From NCBI GenBank assembly GCA_017380275.1, contig JAFOEH010000254.1:1-6256 (forward strand): 6,256 nucleotides of DNA, written 5' to 3'. Below the pieces are notes generated by a model, which was not told where the DNA came from, made no database searches, and saw nothing but the letters and a program-made list of their open reading frames with translations. Of the stretch, positions 1-6,256 are shown piece by piece. The position numbers were made by a program, and so were the translations under genes. This DNA comes from Alistipes sp. (GTDB taxonomy: Bacteria > Bacteroidota > Bacteroidia > Bacteroidales > Rikenellaceae). Every line of letters begins with the position of its first letter. The stretch's first letter is position 1.

Positions 1-1906
1 ATCCGCGAGGCGTCACCATCGGCGTACCCTCGTTGCCCTGCAGAACGTAGTAGGGCTGCGCATTCACGCCGTACGTCTTCAGCGCATAGTACGAATTGAT
101 CTTACCCAGCGTCTTGAGTACCTTACCAGCATCGGTAGTCACCCAATCAGCCTCATCCACCTTCAATTTATCGTCAGCATAGAGTGCCACAATAACATAC
201 TCGTTGCGCAAAATATCCAGCACCCTGGGGTCCGACCATACGCGGGCCTCCATCTCGCGGCAGTTCACACAGCCGTGACCCGTGAAGTCGATGAACAGCG
301 GCTTACCCACCTGCTTGGCGTATGCCTCAGCCTCCTCCAGATCGAAGAAGCCATCGAGGTCGTGCGGCAACTCCAGCACATCGCCATACTTAACCCCCGA
401 CGTAGGAGTCGCAGCCTCAGCCGCAACAGCAGAGCCTGAGCCCATCACGAAATCCTGGGTCTGAATCGGCGGCAGATAGCCCGATAGAGCCTTCAACGGT
501 GCGCCCCACATACCGGGCAGCATATATACTACGAACGAAAATGCCACAATAGCCAACACCAAACGTGTTACCGAAAGGTAAGACATATCGCTATCGTGCT
601 TGAACTTGATCTTGCCGAGCAGGTACAATCCCAGCAGCGAGAAGATCGCAATCCACAAAGCCAGATATACCTCACGGTCGAGCAATCCCCAGTGATAGGT
701 CTGGTCAGCTACGCTGAGGAACTTCAAACCGAGTGCCAACTCCACAAAACCCAGAACGACCTTCACCGAGTTGAGCCAGCCACCACTCTTGGGCAGCTGC
801 TTGAGCCACGACGGGAACAGCGCAAACAGAGTAAAGGGCAGGGCGAATACCACCGAGAACGCCAACATCGTCAGAATCGGAGTCCACACCTCGCCCGAGG
901 TCGATTGGATCAGAGCCGAGCCGATAATCGGGCCAGTACAAGAGAACGACACCAGAACCAGCGTCAGCGCCATAAAGAAGATACCCACGAGGCCTCCCTT
1001 ATCGGCCTTTGCATCGCTATTATTCACCAGCTTCTCCGGCAACACAATCTCGAAAGCGCCGAAGAACGACGCAGCAAAGACCATAAACACCACAAAGAAG
1101 AGGATATTGGGAAGCCAGTGTGTCGATAACCAGTTAAAGATATCGGCCGTCACGGCATCGCCACCCAGTAGCCACGTCAGCAGGATAATCACTGCGATAG
1201 GCACGGTGTACAGCACCACAATAAACAGACCATACATCAACGCGCGGAAGCGACCGCGAGCCACGCTACCCGAACCCTTGAGGAAGAACGACACAGTCAT
1301 CGGAATCATTGGGAATACGCAGGGCGTAAGCAGCGCGATAAGCGCCCAACCGATTGCGCTGAGGATAAAGCTCCAGATCGAGCCACCCTTCGTTACAGCG
1401 TTAGCATCGGCCACACTCTGCTCAATATCCACCTCAGCTGCAGCTGCGGGATTGCCCACCTTGATAGAAAAATCCTTATCGCCATTCACACACTGGTCGC
1501 TACAAGCCTGCCACTCTACCGAGCACTGCACCGTAGCACCCTGGGGAGCCTTCACTCGCTGCGAGAATACTACCTCGCCCTCATAATGGCCAATCTCCAT
1601 CTCGAAGATCTCGTCCATCTGACGTACCGACTCGCGGTTGGGTTCAACCTCTCCTACCAGCTCATATCCCACAATGGGATCGAAAGTAAACGTAGTTGCC
1701 AACGGACCACCCTCGTATGGGCCGAGGTCGTAGAGGTGCCATCCCTGCTCGATTGTTGCCTTAAAGTCAATGCGATACTCTCCGTCGCCCACCTGCTCAA
1801 CCGATGTTGACCACGAAACGGGATCGAAAAGCTGCATCTGCGCCGAAGCCGACACCGAAGTCAGCATCACGACGAGCATCAAAATCAAACTCTTAATCTT
1901 ATTCAT
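1..1906 (-). CDS. dsbD: DsbD-family protein-disulfide reductase (thiol:disulfide interchange protein), C-terminus cut by window edge
   Basis: Inner-membrane protein that passes electrons from cytoplasmic thioredoxin to periplasmic thiol proteins. I translated 635 codons without a stop from the ATG at 1904-1906. Residues 1-23 are a signal peptide (MNKIKS, then a hydrophobic run ending ASAQ). Residues ~24-165 are the periplasmic N-terminal domain with a redox pair C135/C139 (ACSDQC) and an extra C128. Eight membrane segments follow at roughly 176-208, 222-247, 265-288, 306-330, 340-364, 381-399, 413-431 and 447-466. They carry the two core cysteines of the family: C196 in TPCVFPMIP and C323 in SCTGPIIG. 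The C-terminal thioredoxin-like domain (~505 onward) has C546-V-N-C549 after FIDFTGHG. Family members are somewhat longer, so probably a few dozen residues are missing. It has its own promoter (1952-1983) and is separated from tsaE by a terminator. The C135/C139 pair is closer than in E. coli DsbD, and the usual following Pro-Pro is replaced by VNG. Family call is firm; partners are unknown. Confidence 0.94.
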   Translation of the reverse strand, partial: MNKIKSLILMLVVMLTSVSASAQMQLFDPVSWSTSVEQVGDGEYRIDFKATIEQGWHLYDLGPYEGGPLATTFTFDPIVGYELVGEVEPNRESVRQMDEIFEMEIGHYEGEVVFSQRVKAPQGATVQCSVEWQACSDQCVNGDKDFSIKVGNPAAAAEVDIEQSVADANAVTKGGSIWSFILSAIGWALIALLTPCVFPMIPMTVSFFLKGSGSVARGRFRALMYGLFIVVLYTVPIAVIILLTWLLGGDAVTADIFNWLSTHWLPNILFFVVFMVFAASFFGAFEIVLPEKLVNNSDAKADKGGLVGIFFMALTLVLVSFSCTGPIIGSALIQSTSGEVWTPILTMLAFSVVFALPFTLFALFPSWLKQLPKSGGWLNSVKVVLGFVELALGLKFLSVADQTYHWGLLDREVYLALWIAIFSLLGLYLLGKIKFKHDSDMSYLSVTRLVLAIVAFSFVVYMLPGMWGAPLKALSGYLPPIQTQDFVMGSGSAVAAEAATPTSGVKYGDVLELPHDLDGFFDLEEAEAYAKQVGKPLFIDFTGHGCVNCREMEARVWSDPRVLDILRNEYVIVALYADDKLKVDEADWVTTDAGKVLKTLGKINSYYALKTYGVNAQPYYVLQGNEGTPMVTPRG

Positions 1907-1951
1907 AGTTTTCTTCACTTGATTATCAATTTTAGATATTTACGCAAGGGG

Positions 1952-1983
1952 CAAAAATAAACAAAAAAACAGATTCCTGCAAA
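1952..1983 (-). promoter_or_regulatory. Probable Bacteroidota sigma-ABfr-type promoter for dsbD
   Basis: On the minus strand TTTG (1980-1983) is followed by a 20-base spacer and TATTTTTG (1952-1959). This matches the Bacteroides -33 TTTG and -7 TAnnTTTG consensus exactly. Transcription would start near 1945 and give a leader of about 40 bases before the dsbD ATG. The -33 box lies in the loop of the tsaE terminator hairpin, so the two elements overlap. The leader also holds the small palindrome TTGATAATCAA (1919-1929). Prediction from motif and position only. Confidence 0.6.
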
Positions 1984-1997
1984 TAAGAATCTGTTTT
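1961..1997 (-). terminator. Rho-independent terminator after tsaE
   Basis: Perfect 11-bp inverted repeat: read on the minus strand, AAAACAGATTC (1987-1997), a 10-base loop (1977-1986), then GAATCTGTTTT (1966-1976) running straight into more T residues (TTTGT, 1961-1965). It begins 15 bases after the tsaE stop codon (2012-2014), the expected place to end the NUDIX-porX-tsaE transcript. The stem is AT-rich; its outer four A-T pairs merge with the T tract. No gene converges from the left, so it acts for the minus strand only. Confidence 0.85.
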
Positions 1998-2011
1998 ATA
2001 ACATTTTTCGC

Positions 2012-2425
2012 CTACTCTATCTCAAATATTCGCTTATCGTCGTCACCAACCGTAATACGCACCTCCATCGCATCCTCTGGCAGCAGCCCCTCCACCATCT
2101 CGGGCCACTCGACAAAGCACAGCTCGCCCGAGTAGAAGTACTCCTCGTAGCCAAGATCGAAGACCTCCTCCACGCGGTTGATGCGATAGAAGTCGAAGTG
2201 ATAGATCGTACCCTCGCGCCCCTCATATTGGTTTACCAGCGCGAAGGTAGGGCTCGTCACTGTATCCTCCGCCCCGAGCTTAGAGGCAATGCGACTCACG
2301 AGCGTGGTCTTTCCCGCACCCATACCGCCACGCAATAAAACCACGCGACGCTCGCCTATCAACGAGAGGATCTCTTCGGCCACACGCTCCAGCTCCGAGA
2401 GCGAGTCAATCTCTATTCTTTTCAT
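2012..2425 (-). CDS. tsaE: TsaE, ATPase subunit of the tRNA t6A37 threonylcarbamoyl transferase complex
   Basis: P-loop ATPase that works with TsaB and TsaD in the cytoplasm to add threonylcarbamoyl to A37 of ANN-decoding tRNAs. It is usually essential and was formerly called YjeE. The 137-residue length is normal for the family. Visible motifs: Walker A GGMGAGKT at 33-40 (K39, T40), the family segment SPTF at 58-61, HFDFYR at 76-81 with D78, and the C-terminal signature ELCFVEWPE at 101-109 (E106, W107). The ATG lies only 2 bases after the porX stop codon, and AAAGGAAAC at the end of porX could act as a ribosome-binding site, so translation is probably coupled. It is the last gene of the unit, followed by a strong terminator. 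TsaB and TsaD are not in the window. All key motifs are intact. Confidence 0.96.
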   Translation of the reverse strand: MKRIEIDSLSELERVAEEILSLIGERRVVLLRGGMGAGKTTLVSRIASKLGAEDTVTSPTFALVNQYEGREGTIYHFDFYRINRVEEVFDLGYEEYFYSGELCFVEWPEMVEGLLPEDAMEVRITVGDDDKRIFEIE

Positions 2426-2427
2426 AA

Positions 2428-3987
2428 TCAGTTTCCTTTGGGTTTAAGTACAATGTAGGGCACGAGCATCTCCTCCATCGAGATTCCGCCGTGCTGGAAA
2501 GTATTTTTGTAGTAACGTATAAACTTATTTGCGTCGTTGTTATAGACCAAAAAGTCGGAGTTGTAGGCAAAGATATAACTCGACGAGAGATTTATCCTCG
2601 GCAGCTGAATATCCTCCGGACGCGTCACCTCATACACCTCGCGGGCGTTGTATTGCAGGTTGCGACCCGTCTTGTATCGCAGGTTAGGCGAGGTCTCCCT
2701 ATCGCCCGTAACCTTTACGGGGTTATCCACGCGAATCGTACCGTGATCCGACGTAATGATTACCGTGTGTCCCTGCTCGGAGAGCATCTTCAACATCTCA
2801 TACAGATCCGAGTGCTCGAACCACGAGCGCGTGAGCGAGCGGAATGAAGCCTCGTCTTCGGTCAATTCGCGTATAATGTCGGTCTCGGTTCGGGCGTGTG
2901 AGAGGATGTCAAGGAAATTGTAGATGATAACCGAGAAGTCGGCATCATACACGCGGCGGATATTGTCAATGAGCTTCCTACCCGCCTCGGGGCGCACCAG
3001 CTTATCGAACGTCCAGCGGTAATCCTTGCCCGCCATCTTGAGCTGTCGTGCAAGAAAATCCTCCTCGTACTGATTCTTACCCCCCTCCTCATTGTCATTG
3101 AGCCACTTGTCGGGCATCATCTTGTCGATCGCCAGCGGCATCAGACCTGCAAAAATCGCATTTCGGGCATACTGCGTTGCCGTGGGCAGGATAGCACAGT
3201 AGAAGTCATCAACATCCACATCGTAATATCCGCGCAACAGCGAGCTGATGGCACGCCACTGATCGTAGCGGAAATTATCAATCAGCAACAGCGTTGTCTT
3301 CGTATTCTCATCCACCACGGGCAGTATCTTCTTACGCATCAGCGTGTGCGACATAATGGGAATCTCGCCATCTTCGACCCGTTTGTTGATCCAATTATAG
3401 TAATTGCGGCGCACAAACTTGCAGAACTCCTGATTGGCCTCGCTCTTCTGATACACCAGAATCTCCTTCACGCTCTGATCCATCGACCCCGCAAGTTCGA
3501 TCTCCCAATTGGTGATCTTGCGATACAGCGCACACCACGCCTCAAAGGTCGAAGCCCCCTGACACATCGCCGAGATTCGCCCGAACTCGGCACGATAATC
3601 GGCCGTCGTCTGCTCGGTCACCAGCTGCTGCGAGTGGACATTCTTCTTTATCGAGAGCAACACCTGATTGGGATTTACGGGTTTGATGATGTAGTCGGCG
3701 ATCTTCGAGCCTACGGCCTTATCCATAATATTCTCCTCCTCGCTCTTCGTAACCATTATGACGGGTGTTGTCGGGCGCTGCTCCTTGATCAGAGGCAGCG
3801 TCTCCAGTCCCGTCATTCCGGGCATCATCTCGTCGAGGATTATCAGGTCGTACGCCGTTGCACGCGCCATATCGATGGCATCGTAACCATTGTTGCAGGT
3901 ATCCACCGCATACCCCTTCCCCTGAAGGAACAGAACGTGAGGCTTCAACAACTCCACCTCGTCATCAACCCATAATATCTTTACCAT
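2428..3987 (-). CDS. porX: PorX-type response regulator: CheY-like receiver plus PglZ (alkaline-phosphatase fold) domain
   Basis: Two-component output protein of 519 residues, the usual PorX size. In P. gingivalis and Flavobacterium PorX controls type IX secretion, working with the kinase PorY and sigma factor SigP, and its PglZ domain is a zinc-dependent phosphodiesterase acting on oligonucleotides. Residues 1-~120 are a receiver with acidic pocket D8/D9, phosphoacceptor D52 (ILDEMMPG), T80 and K102 (KP), all intact. Residues ~120-205 are a helical linker. Residues ~205-519 are the PglZ domain with residues typical of the superfamily's metal site: D237 (LLIDNFRYDQW), T271 (PTATQYARN), D360 and H364 (FLDILSHARTE), D414/H415 (TSDHG) and H499 (FQHGG). 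There is no DNA-binding domain, so its output is enzymatic or through protein contact. It lies 45 bases after the NUDIX gene and 2 before tsaE. No kinase or secretion gene is in the window, so a type IX system in this organism is inferred. PorX-like proteins may also occur without one. Confidence 0.93.
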   Translation of the reverse strand: MVKILWVDDEVELLKPHVLFLQGKGYAVDTCNNGYDAIDMARATAYDLIILDEMMPGMTGLETLPLIKEQRPTTPVIMVTKSEEENIMDKAVGSKIADYIIKPVNPNQVLLSIKKNVHSQQLVTEQTTADYRAEFGRISAMCQGASTFEAWCALYRKITNWEIELAGSMDQSVKEILVYQKSEANQEFCKFVRRNYYNWINKRVEDGEIPIMSHTLMRKKILPVVDENTKTTLLLIDNFRYDQWRAISSLLRGYYDVDVDDFYCAILPTATQYARNAIFAGLMPLAIDKMMPDKWLNDNEEGGKNQYEEDFLARQLKMAGKDYRWTFDKLVRPEAGRKLIDNIRRVYDADFSVIIYNFLDILSHARTETDIIRELTEDEASFRSLTRSWFEHSDLYEMLKMLSEQGHTVIITSDHGTIRVDNPVKVTGDRETSPNLRYKTGRNLQYNAREVYEVTRPEDIQLPRINLSSSYIFAYNSDFLVYNNDANKFIRYYKNTFQHGGISMEEMLVPYIVLKPKGN

Positions 3988-4032
3988 AGTGCTTCGTTTT
4001 TTTACTCCAATCGGGCCGCGATCCGCAGGTCT

Positions 4033-4692
4033 CTATACCGAGAACGCCGAAAATACCTTTTTAATTGTCGGGAACGAGTTTTTTATTTGCTCCTCGATCC
4101 TTTCGGGCGCCACCCACTCAGCCCTTACGATCCCCTCCTCGCGTTGCGGCGTAAGATGTCGGCTCAGGGCACGCATAACATACCACGCTGTCAGCTTCAG
4201 CTCCCACTCACCATATATATTATACGCGTGAAGTGTCGTCACGAGCAGTCGTCCCACCTCGGCCACCTTCACACCCGTCTCCTCCTCGGCCTCGCGTGCG
4301 GCACACTCGGCAAAGCTCTCTCCCTCTTCGCGGTGTCCTTTGGGCAGATCCCAACGGCCATTGCGACTGATCATCACCACATCGCCCCGATCGCTCTCCA
4401 CCACTCCACCAGCAGCCTCCACCCACTTCATCTGGCGGGCAAATGCCTCAAACGCAGACTGAGGCTCCGGGCTTAAAATCTCAACCGAGTTGTAAGTTTC
4501 TAAAAAAGTGATTACCTTCGCTCTTGCAAGTGGCACTTCAACCTCGGCCGACACCACATAATACCCCTCGCGGGGCTCTGTCGCAAAGAGCAGTTCTCGA
4601 TCAGCAAACCATACGCGAATCGAGCCATCCGCCTCTACGGGGATGCCTATTTCGTGCTCGCTGTGGGTATAGTAATTGGCAGTAGGTTGCAT
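4033..4692 (-). CDS. NUDIX hydrolase with an extra ~90-residue N-terminal region
   Basis: Cytoplasmic phosphoanhydride hydrolase of 219 residues; the substrate cannot be read from sequence. A complete Nudix box (GX5EX7REUXEEXGU) spans residues 119-141: G119, E125, R133, E134, E137, E138, G140, V141. It follows GRWDLPKGH (112-120), the layout seen in MutT/Ap4A-type enzymes. The catalytic domain runs from about 90 (WVEAAGGVV) to 205. Residues 1-88 are not part of the fold and match no domain I recognise. They contain charged stretches and no signal peptide or membrane segment. The ATG at 4690-4692 is preferred: it sits about 20 bases downstream of a perfect -7 box, and a later start would remove the N-terminal region. 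The gene heads the NUDIX-porX-tsaE unit. The GRWDLPKGH segment hints at a nucleoside diphosphate-type substrate, but this is weak. Confidence 0.92.
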   Translation of the reverse strand: MQPTANYYTHSEHEIGIPVEADGSIRVWFADRELLFATEPREGYYVVSAEVEVPLARAKVITFLETYNSVEILSPEPQSAFEAFARQMKWVEAAGGVVESDRGDVVMISRNGRWDLPKGHREEGESFAECAAREAEEETGVKVAEVGRLLVTTLHAYNIYGEWELKLTAWYVMRALSRHLTPQREEGIVRAEWVAPERIEEQIKNSFPTIKKVFSAFSV

Positions 4693-4712
4693 TGCTTTGC
4701 AATTTGATTAAG

Positions 4713-4743
4713 CAAAAATAGTGAATTGATGTTAAACCTCGAA
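4713..4743 (-). promoter_or_regulatory. Candidate Bacteroidota promoter for the NUDIX-porX-tsaE unit
   Basis: On the minus strand a perfect -7 box TATTTTTG (4713-4720) is preceded, after 19 bases, by TTCG (4740-4743), one mismatch from the -33 TTTG. The predicted start would lie near 4706, leaving a leader of only about 14 bases before the ATG at 4692. The octamer is identical to the -7 box in front of dsbD. No equally good promoter was found on the plus strand for the divergent peptidase gene in 4640-4751. Confidence 0.5.
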
Positions 4744-4751
4744 TAGAATCT

Positions 4752-6256
4752 ATGAAAAAATTAACCTTTATTATGGCTATTACAGCATTGGCGCTCTCAT
4801 CGTGCGCTCCCAAGGAGCCTTCATCAGCGCTTAATATCGACAATCAACTCTCGACCGAAGAGATTGCTGCAGCCCGCTTCACTCCCGACGTAATGTGGAA
4901 AATGGGACGCATCGGCTCGGCCGTACTCTCGCCCGATGGCAAGACGGCGCTCTACACCGTAACGCGCTACAATATGGCCGAGAATCGTGGCCTTACGCAG
5001 ATTTACGTCCGCGATATGGCAACGGGCACCGAGACCGCCCTTACCGACAACTCATCGAGCAACGCCGAGGCACAGTGGAGTGCCGACGGCAGCAAGATCT
5101 ACTTCACCTCGGCTCGCGGAGGCTCAAATCAGGTGTGGGAGATGCGCGCCGATGGCTCAGCCGCAAAGCAGCTCACCTCTGTTGAGGGTGGCGTCGAGGG
5201 CTACGGCATCGCTCCATCTGGCGATAAGATCTTCTACATCAAGAAGGTGCACGCTGCCGATATCAAATCTTCAGACGTTCACAAGGATATGGACAAATCC
5301 GAGGCCCGCATCTACGACGATCTGATGGTGCGCCACTGGAACTATTGGGATGAGGGCGAGTATAGCCACATCTTCGTTGCCGATCTTACAGCTTCAGGCA
5401 CCGCCAACGACAAGGACATCCTCGGTGCTGATGCCGCTTGGGATGCTCCGCTGGCGCCCTATTTCGATGTCGCGGAGATCGCGTGGAGCAACGACGGCAA
5501 GAAGCTCGCATACACCTGCAAACCCCTGACGGGCGCGGAGTATGCAATCTCGACCGACTCTGACATCTTCATCTACAACACCGAGGATGGCTCAACGCTC
5601 AATATCAATAAGATTAAGACCAACCGAGGTATGCGCATTATGGAGTTCGTAGGCTACGACCGCTACCCCGTATGGTCACCCGACGATAAGCAGATTGCCT
5701 TCTGCTCGATGGCTACACCAGGCTACGAATCTGACAAGGACCGCCTCTTCGTGTTCGACATCGCAACGGAGCAGATGCAGGAGCTTACGCCCGACTTCGA
5801 CCACAGCGCCTCAAACGTGATCTGGAAGGACAACTCAACCCTCTACTTCCTCTCAGCTATCGAGGGCACACAGCAGATTTGCAAGGTTGGAGTAAACGAC
5901 GCAAAGGTTGAGGTTATCACCTCTGGCGACCACGACATCGCAACGATGAGCATCGCAGGCGAGAAGTGCCTCACCACGCTTATGACCATCAGCCGCGACA
6001 AGGAGCTCTACGAGGCTAACCTCGCGGATGGCGCCCTTAAGCAGCTATCTAACATCAACGCCCACGTCTACGACAACGTGAAGATGGGACAAGTCGAGAA
6101 GCGCTGGATCAAGACCACCGACGGCAAGGAGATGCTCACTTGGGTTATCCTGCCGCCCGACTTCGACCCCGCAAAGAAATACCCCACATTGCTCTATTGC
6201 GAGGGTGGCCCGCAGAGCGTTGTATCGCAAGGTTGGAGTTATCGTTGGAATTTCCA
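4752..6256 (+). CDS. S9-family (prolyl oligopeptidase clan) dipeptidyl peptidase, DPP5-like lipoprotein; C-terminus cut by window edge
   Basis: Serine peptidase that removes dipeptides from the N-terminus of peptides outside the cytoplasm. I read 501 codons without a stop from the ATG at 4752. Residues 1-18 are a lipoprotein signal, MKKLTFIMA then ALALSSC with C18 as the acylated cysteine, so the mature enzyme is membrane-anchored. Residues ~45-450 form a beta-propeller with TolB/PD40-like blades marked by SPDGK (60-64), WSADGSKIYF, APSGDKIFY, WSNDGKKLAY and WSPDDKQIAF. The catalytic alpha/beta-hydrolase domain begins around 455 (RWIKTTDGKEMLTWVILPP) and continues through CEGGPQ (G485-G486-P487-Q488) and SYRWNF at the edge. 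These segments closely match P. gingivalis DPP5 as I remember it (about 684 residues), so roughly 190 residues are missing. The Ser-Asp-His triad lies beyond the window, so activity cannot be confirmed. The gene is divergent from the NUDIX unit with a 59-base gap, and no clear plus-strand promoter was found. Confidence 0.94.
   Translation, partial: MKKLTFIMAITALALSSCAPKEPSSALNIDNQLSTEEIAAARFTPDVMWKMGRIGSAVLSPDGKTALYTVTRYNMAENRGLTQIYVRDMATGTETALTDNSSSNAEAQWSADGSKIYFTSARGGSNQVWEMRADGSAAKQLTSVEGGVEGYGIAPSGDKIFYIKKVHAADIKSSDVHKDMDKSEARIYDDLMVRHWNYWDEGEYSHIFVADLTASGTANDKDILGADAAWDAPLAPYFDVAEIAWSNDGKKLAYTCKPLTGAEYAISTDSDIFIYNTEDGSTLNINKIKTNRGMRIMEFVGYDRYPVWSPDDKQIAFCSMATPGYESDKDRLFVFDIATEQMQELTPDFDHSASNVIWKDNSTLYFLSAIEGTQQICKVGVNDAKVEVITSGDHDIATMSIAGEKCLTTLMTISRDKELYEANLADGALKQLSNINAHVYDNVKMGQVEKRWIKTTDGKEMLTWVILPPDFDPAKKYPTLLYCEGGPQSVVSQGWSYRWNF

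Noticed and set aside
596..1129. Plus-strand open frame of 177 codons rich in Q, R, E and H
   Set aside because: Antisense to dsbD. The Q/R/H richness is what the complement of its L/V/F-rich membrane codons gives.
771..1586. Long plus-strand open frame (271 codons) opposite dsbD
   Set aside because: It is fully antisense to the dsbD membrane domain, which has all family cysteines in order. The encoded residues are low-complexity (many S, T, R, I, N) with no recognisable domain, so it is a composition shadow.
3346..3975. Plus-strand open frame of 209 codons opposite porX
   Set aside because: It lies opposite the porX receiver and linker, has no recognised motif and no promoter; porX is certain from its motifs.
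3988..4032. Possible terminator or promoter between the NUDIX gene and porX
   Set aside because: Only a 4-bp ATCG/CGAT stem with a 5-base loop and no T tract on the minus strand, and no TAnnTTTG box. It is better read as a within-operon gap.
4087..4476. Plus-strand 129-codon frame opposite the NUDIX gene
   Set aside because: Antisense to the complete Nudix box; no domain or start signal.
4601..4843. Minus-strand 80-codon open frame across the divergent intergenic region
   Set aside because: It overlaps the NUDIX N-terminus in another frame and the peptidase signal sequence in antisense. It would need a promoter inside the peptidase gene and shows no conserved features.

Overview
The window looks like a chromosomal segment of a gut-type Bacteroidota, most likely order Bacteroidales. 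An Alistipes/Rikenellaceae-like genome is my best guess from protein similarity and a base composition a little above 50% GC; this is recall, not a database result. The lineage evidence is a PorX-type response regulator (REC plus PglZ domain, a Bacteroidota protein), a DPP5-like S9 dipeptidyl peptidase very similar to the Porphyromonas gingivalis enzyme, and two perfect Bacteroidota -7 promoter motifs (TAnnTTTG).

Layout. Bases 1-1906 (minus) hold most of a DsbD-family transmembrane disulfide reductase whose C-terminus runs off the left edge. Bases 1907-2011 are a compact intergenic region with a strong intrinsic terminator for the upstream minus-strand genes and, overlapping it, the likely dsbD promoter. 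Bases 2012-4692 (minus) are a three-gene unit read in the order NUDIX hydrolase, porX, tsaE, with gaps of 45 and 2 bases and no terminator inside. Bases 4693-4751 are a short divergent intergenic region with a minus-strand promoter candidate. Bases 4752-6256 (plus) hold the first 501 codons of a lipoprotein S9 peptidase cut by the right edge before its catalytic triad.

How the genes work together. TsaE is housekeeping (tRNA t6A37 synthesis). PorX is a two-component output protein that in P. gingivalis and Flavobacterium controls type IX secretion and whose PglZ domain is a zinc-type phosphodiesterase. The NUDIX enzyme upstream is probably co-transcribed and also acts on phosphoanhydrides or nucleotides; any functional link is inference. 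DsbD feeds reducing power across the inner membrane to periplasmic thiol proteins. The S9 lipoprotein takes part in periplasmic or surface peptide breakdown, which supports amino-acid use.

All five genes read cleanly with intact visible motifs. I see no mobile element, CRISPR array, RNA gene or clearly new system. The points most worth a second look are the promoter nested in a terminator, the NUDIX-PorX-TsaE unit, and the unexplained N-terminal region of the NUDIX protein.
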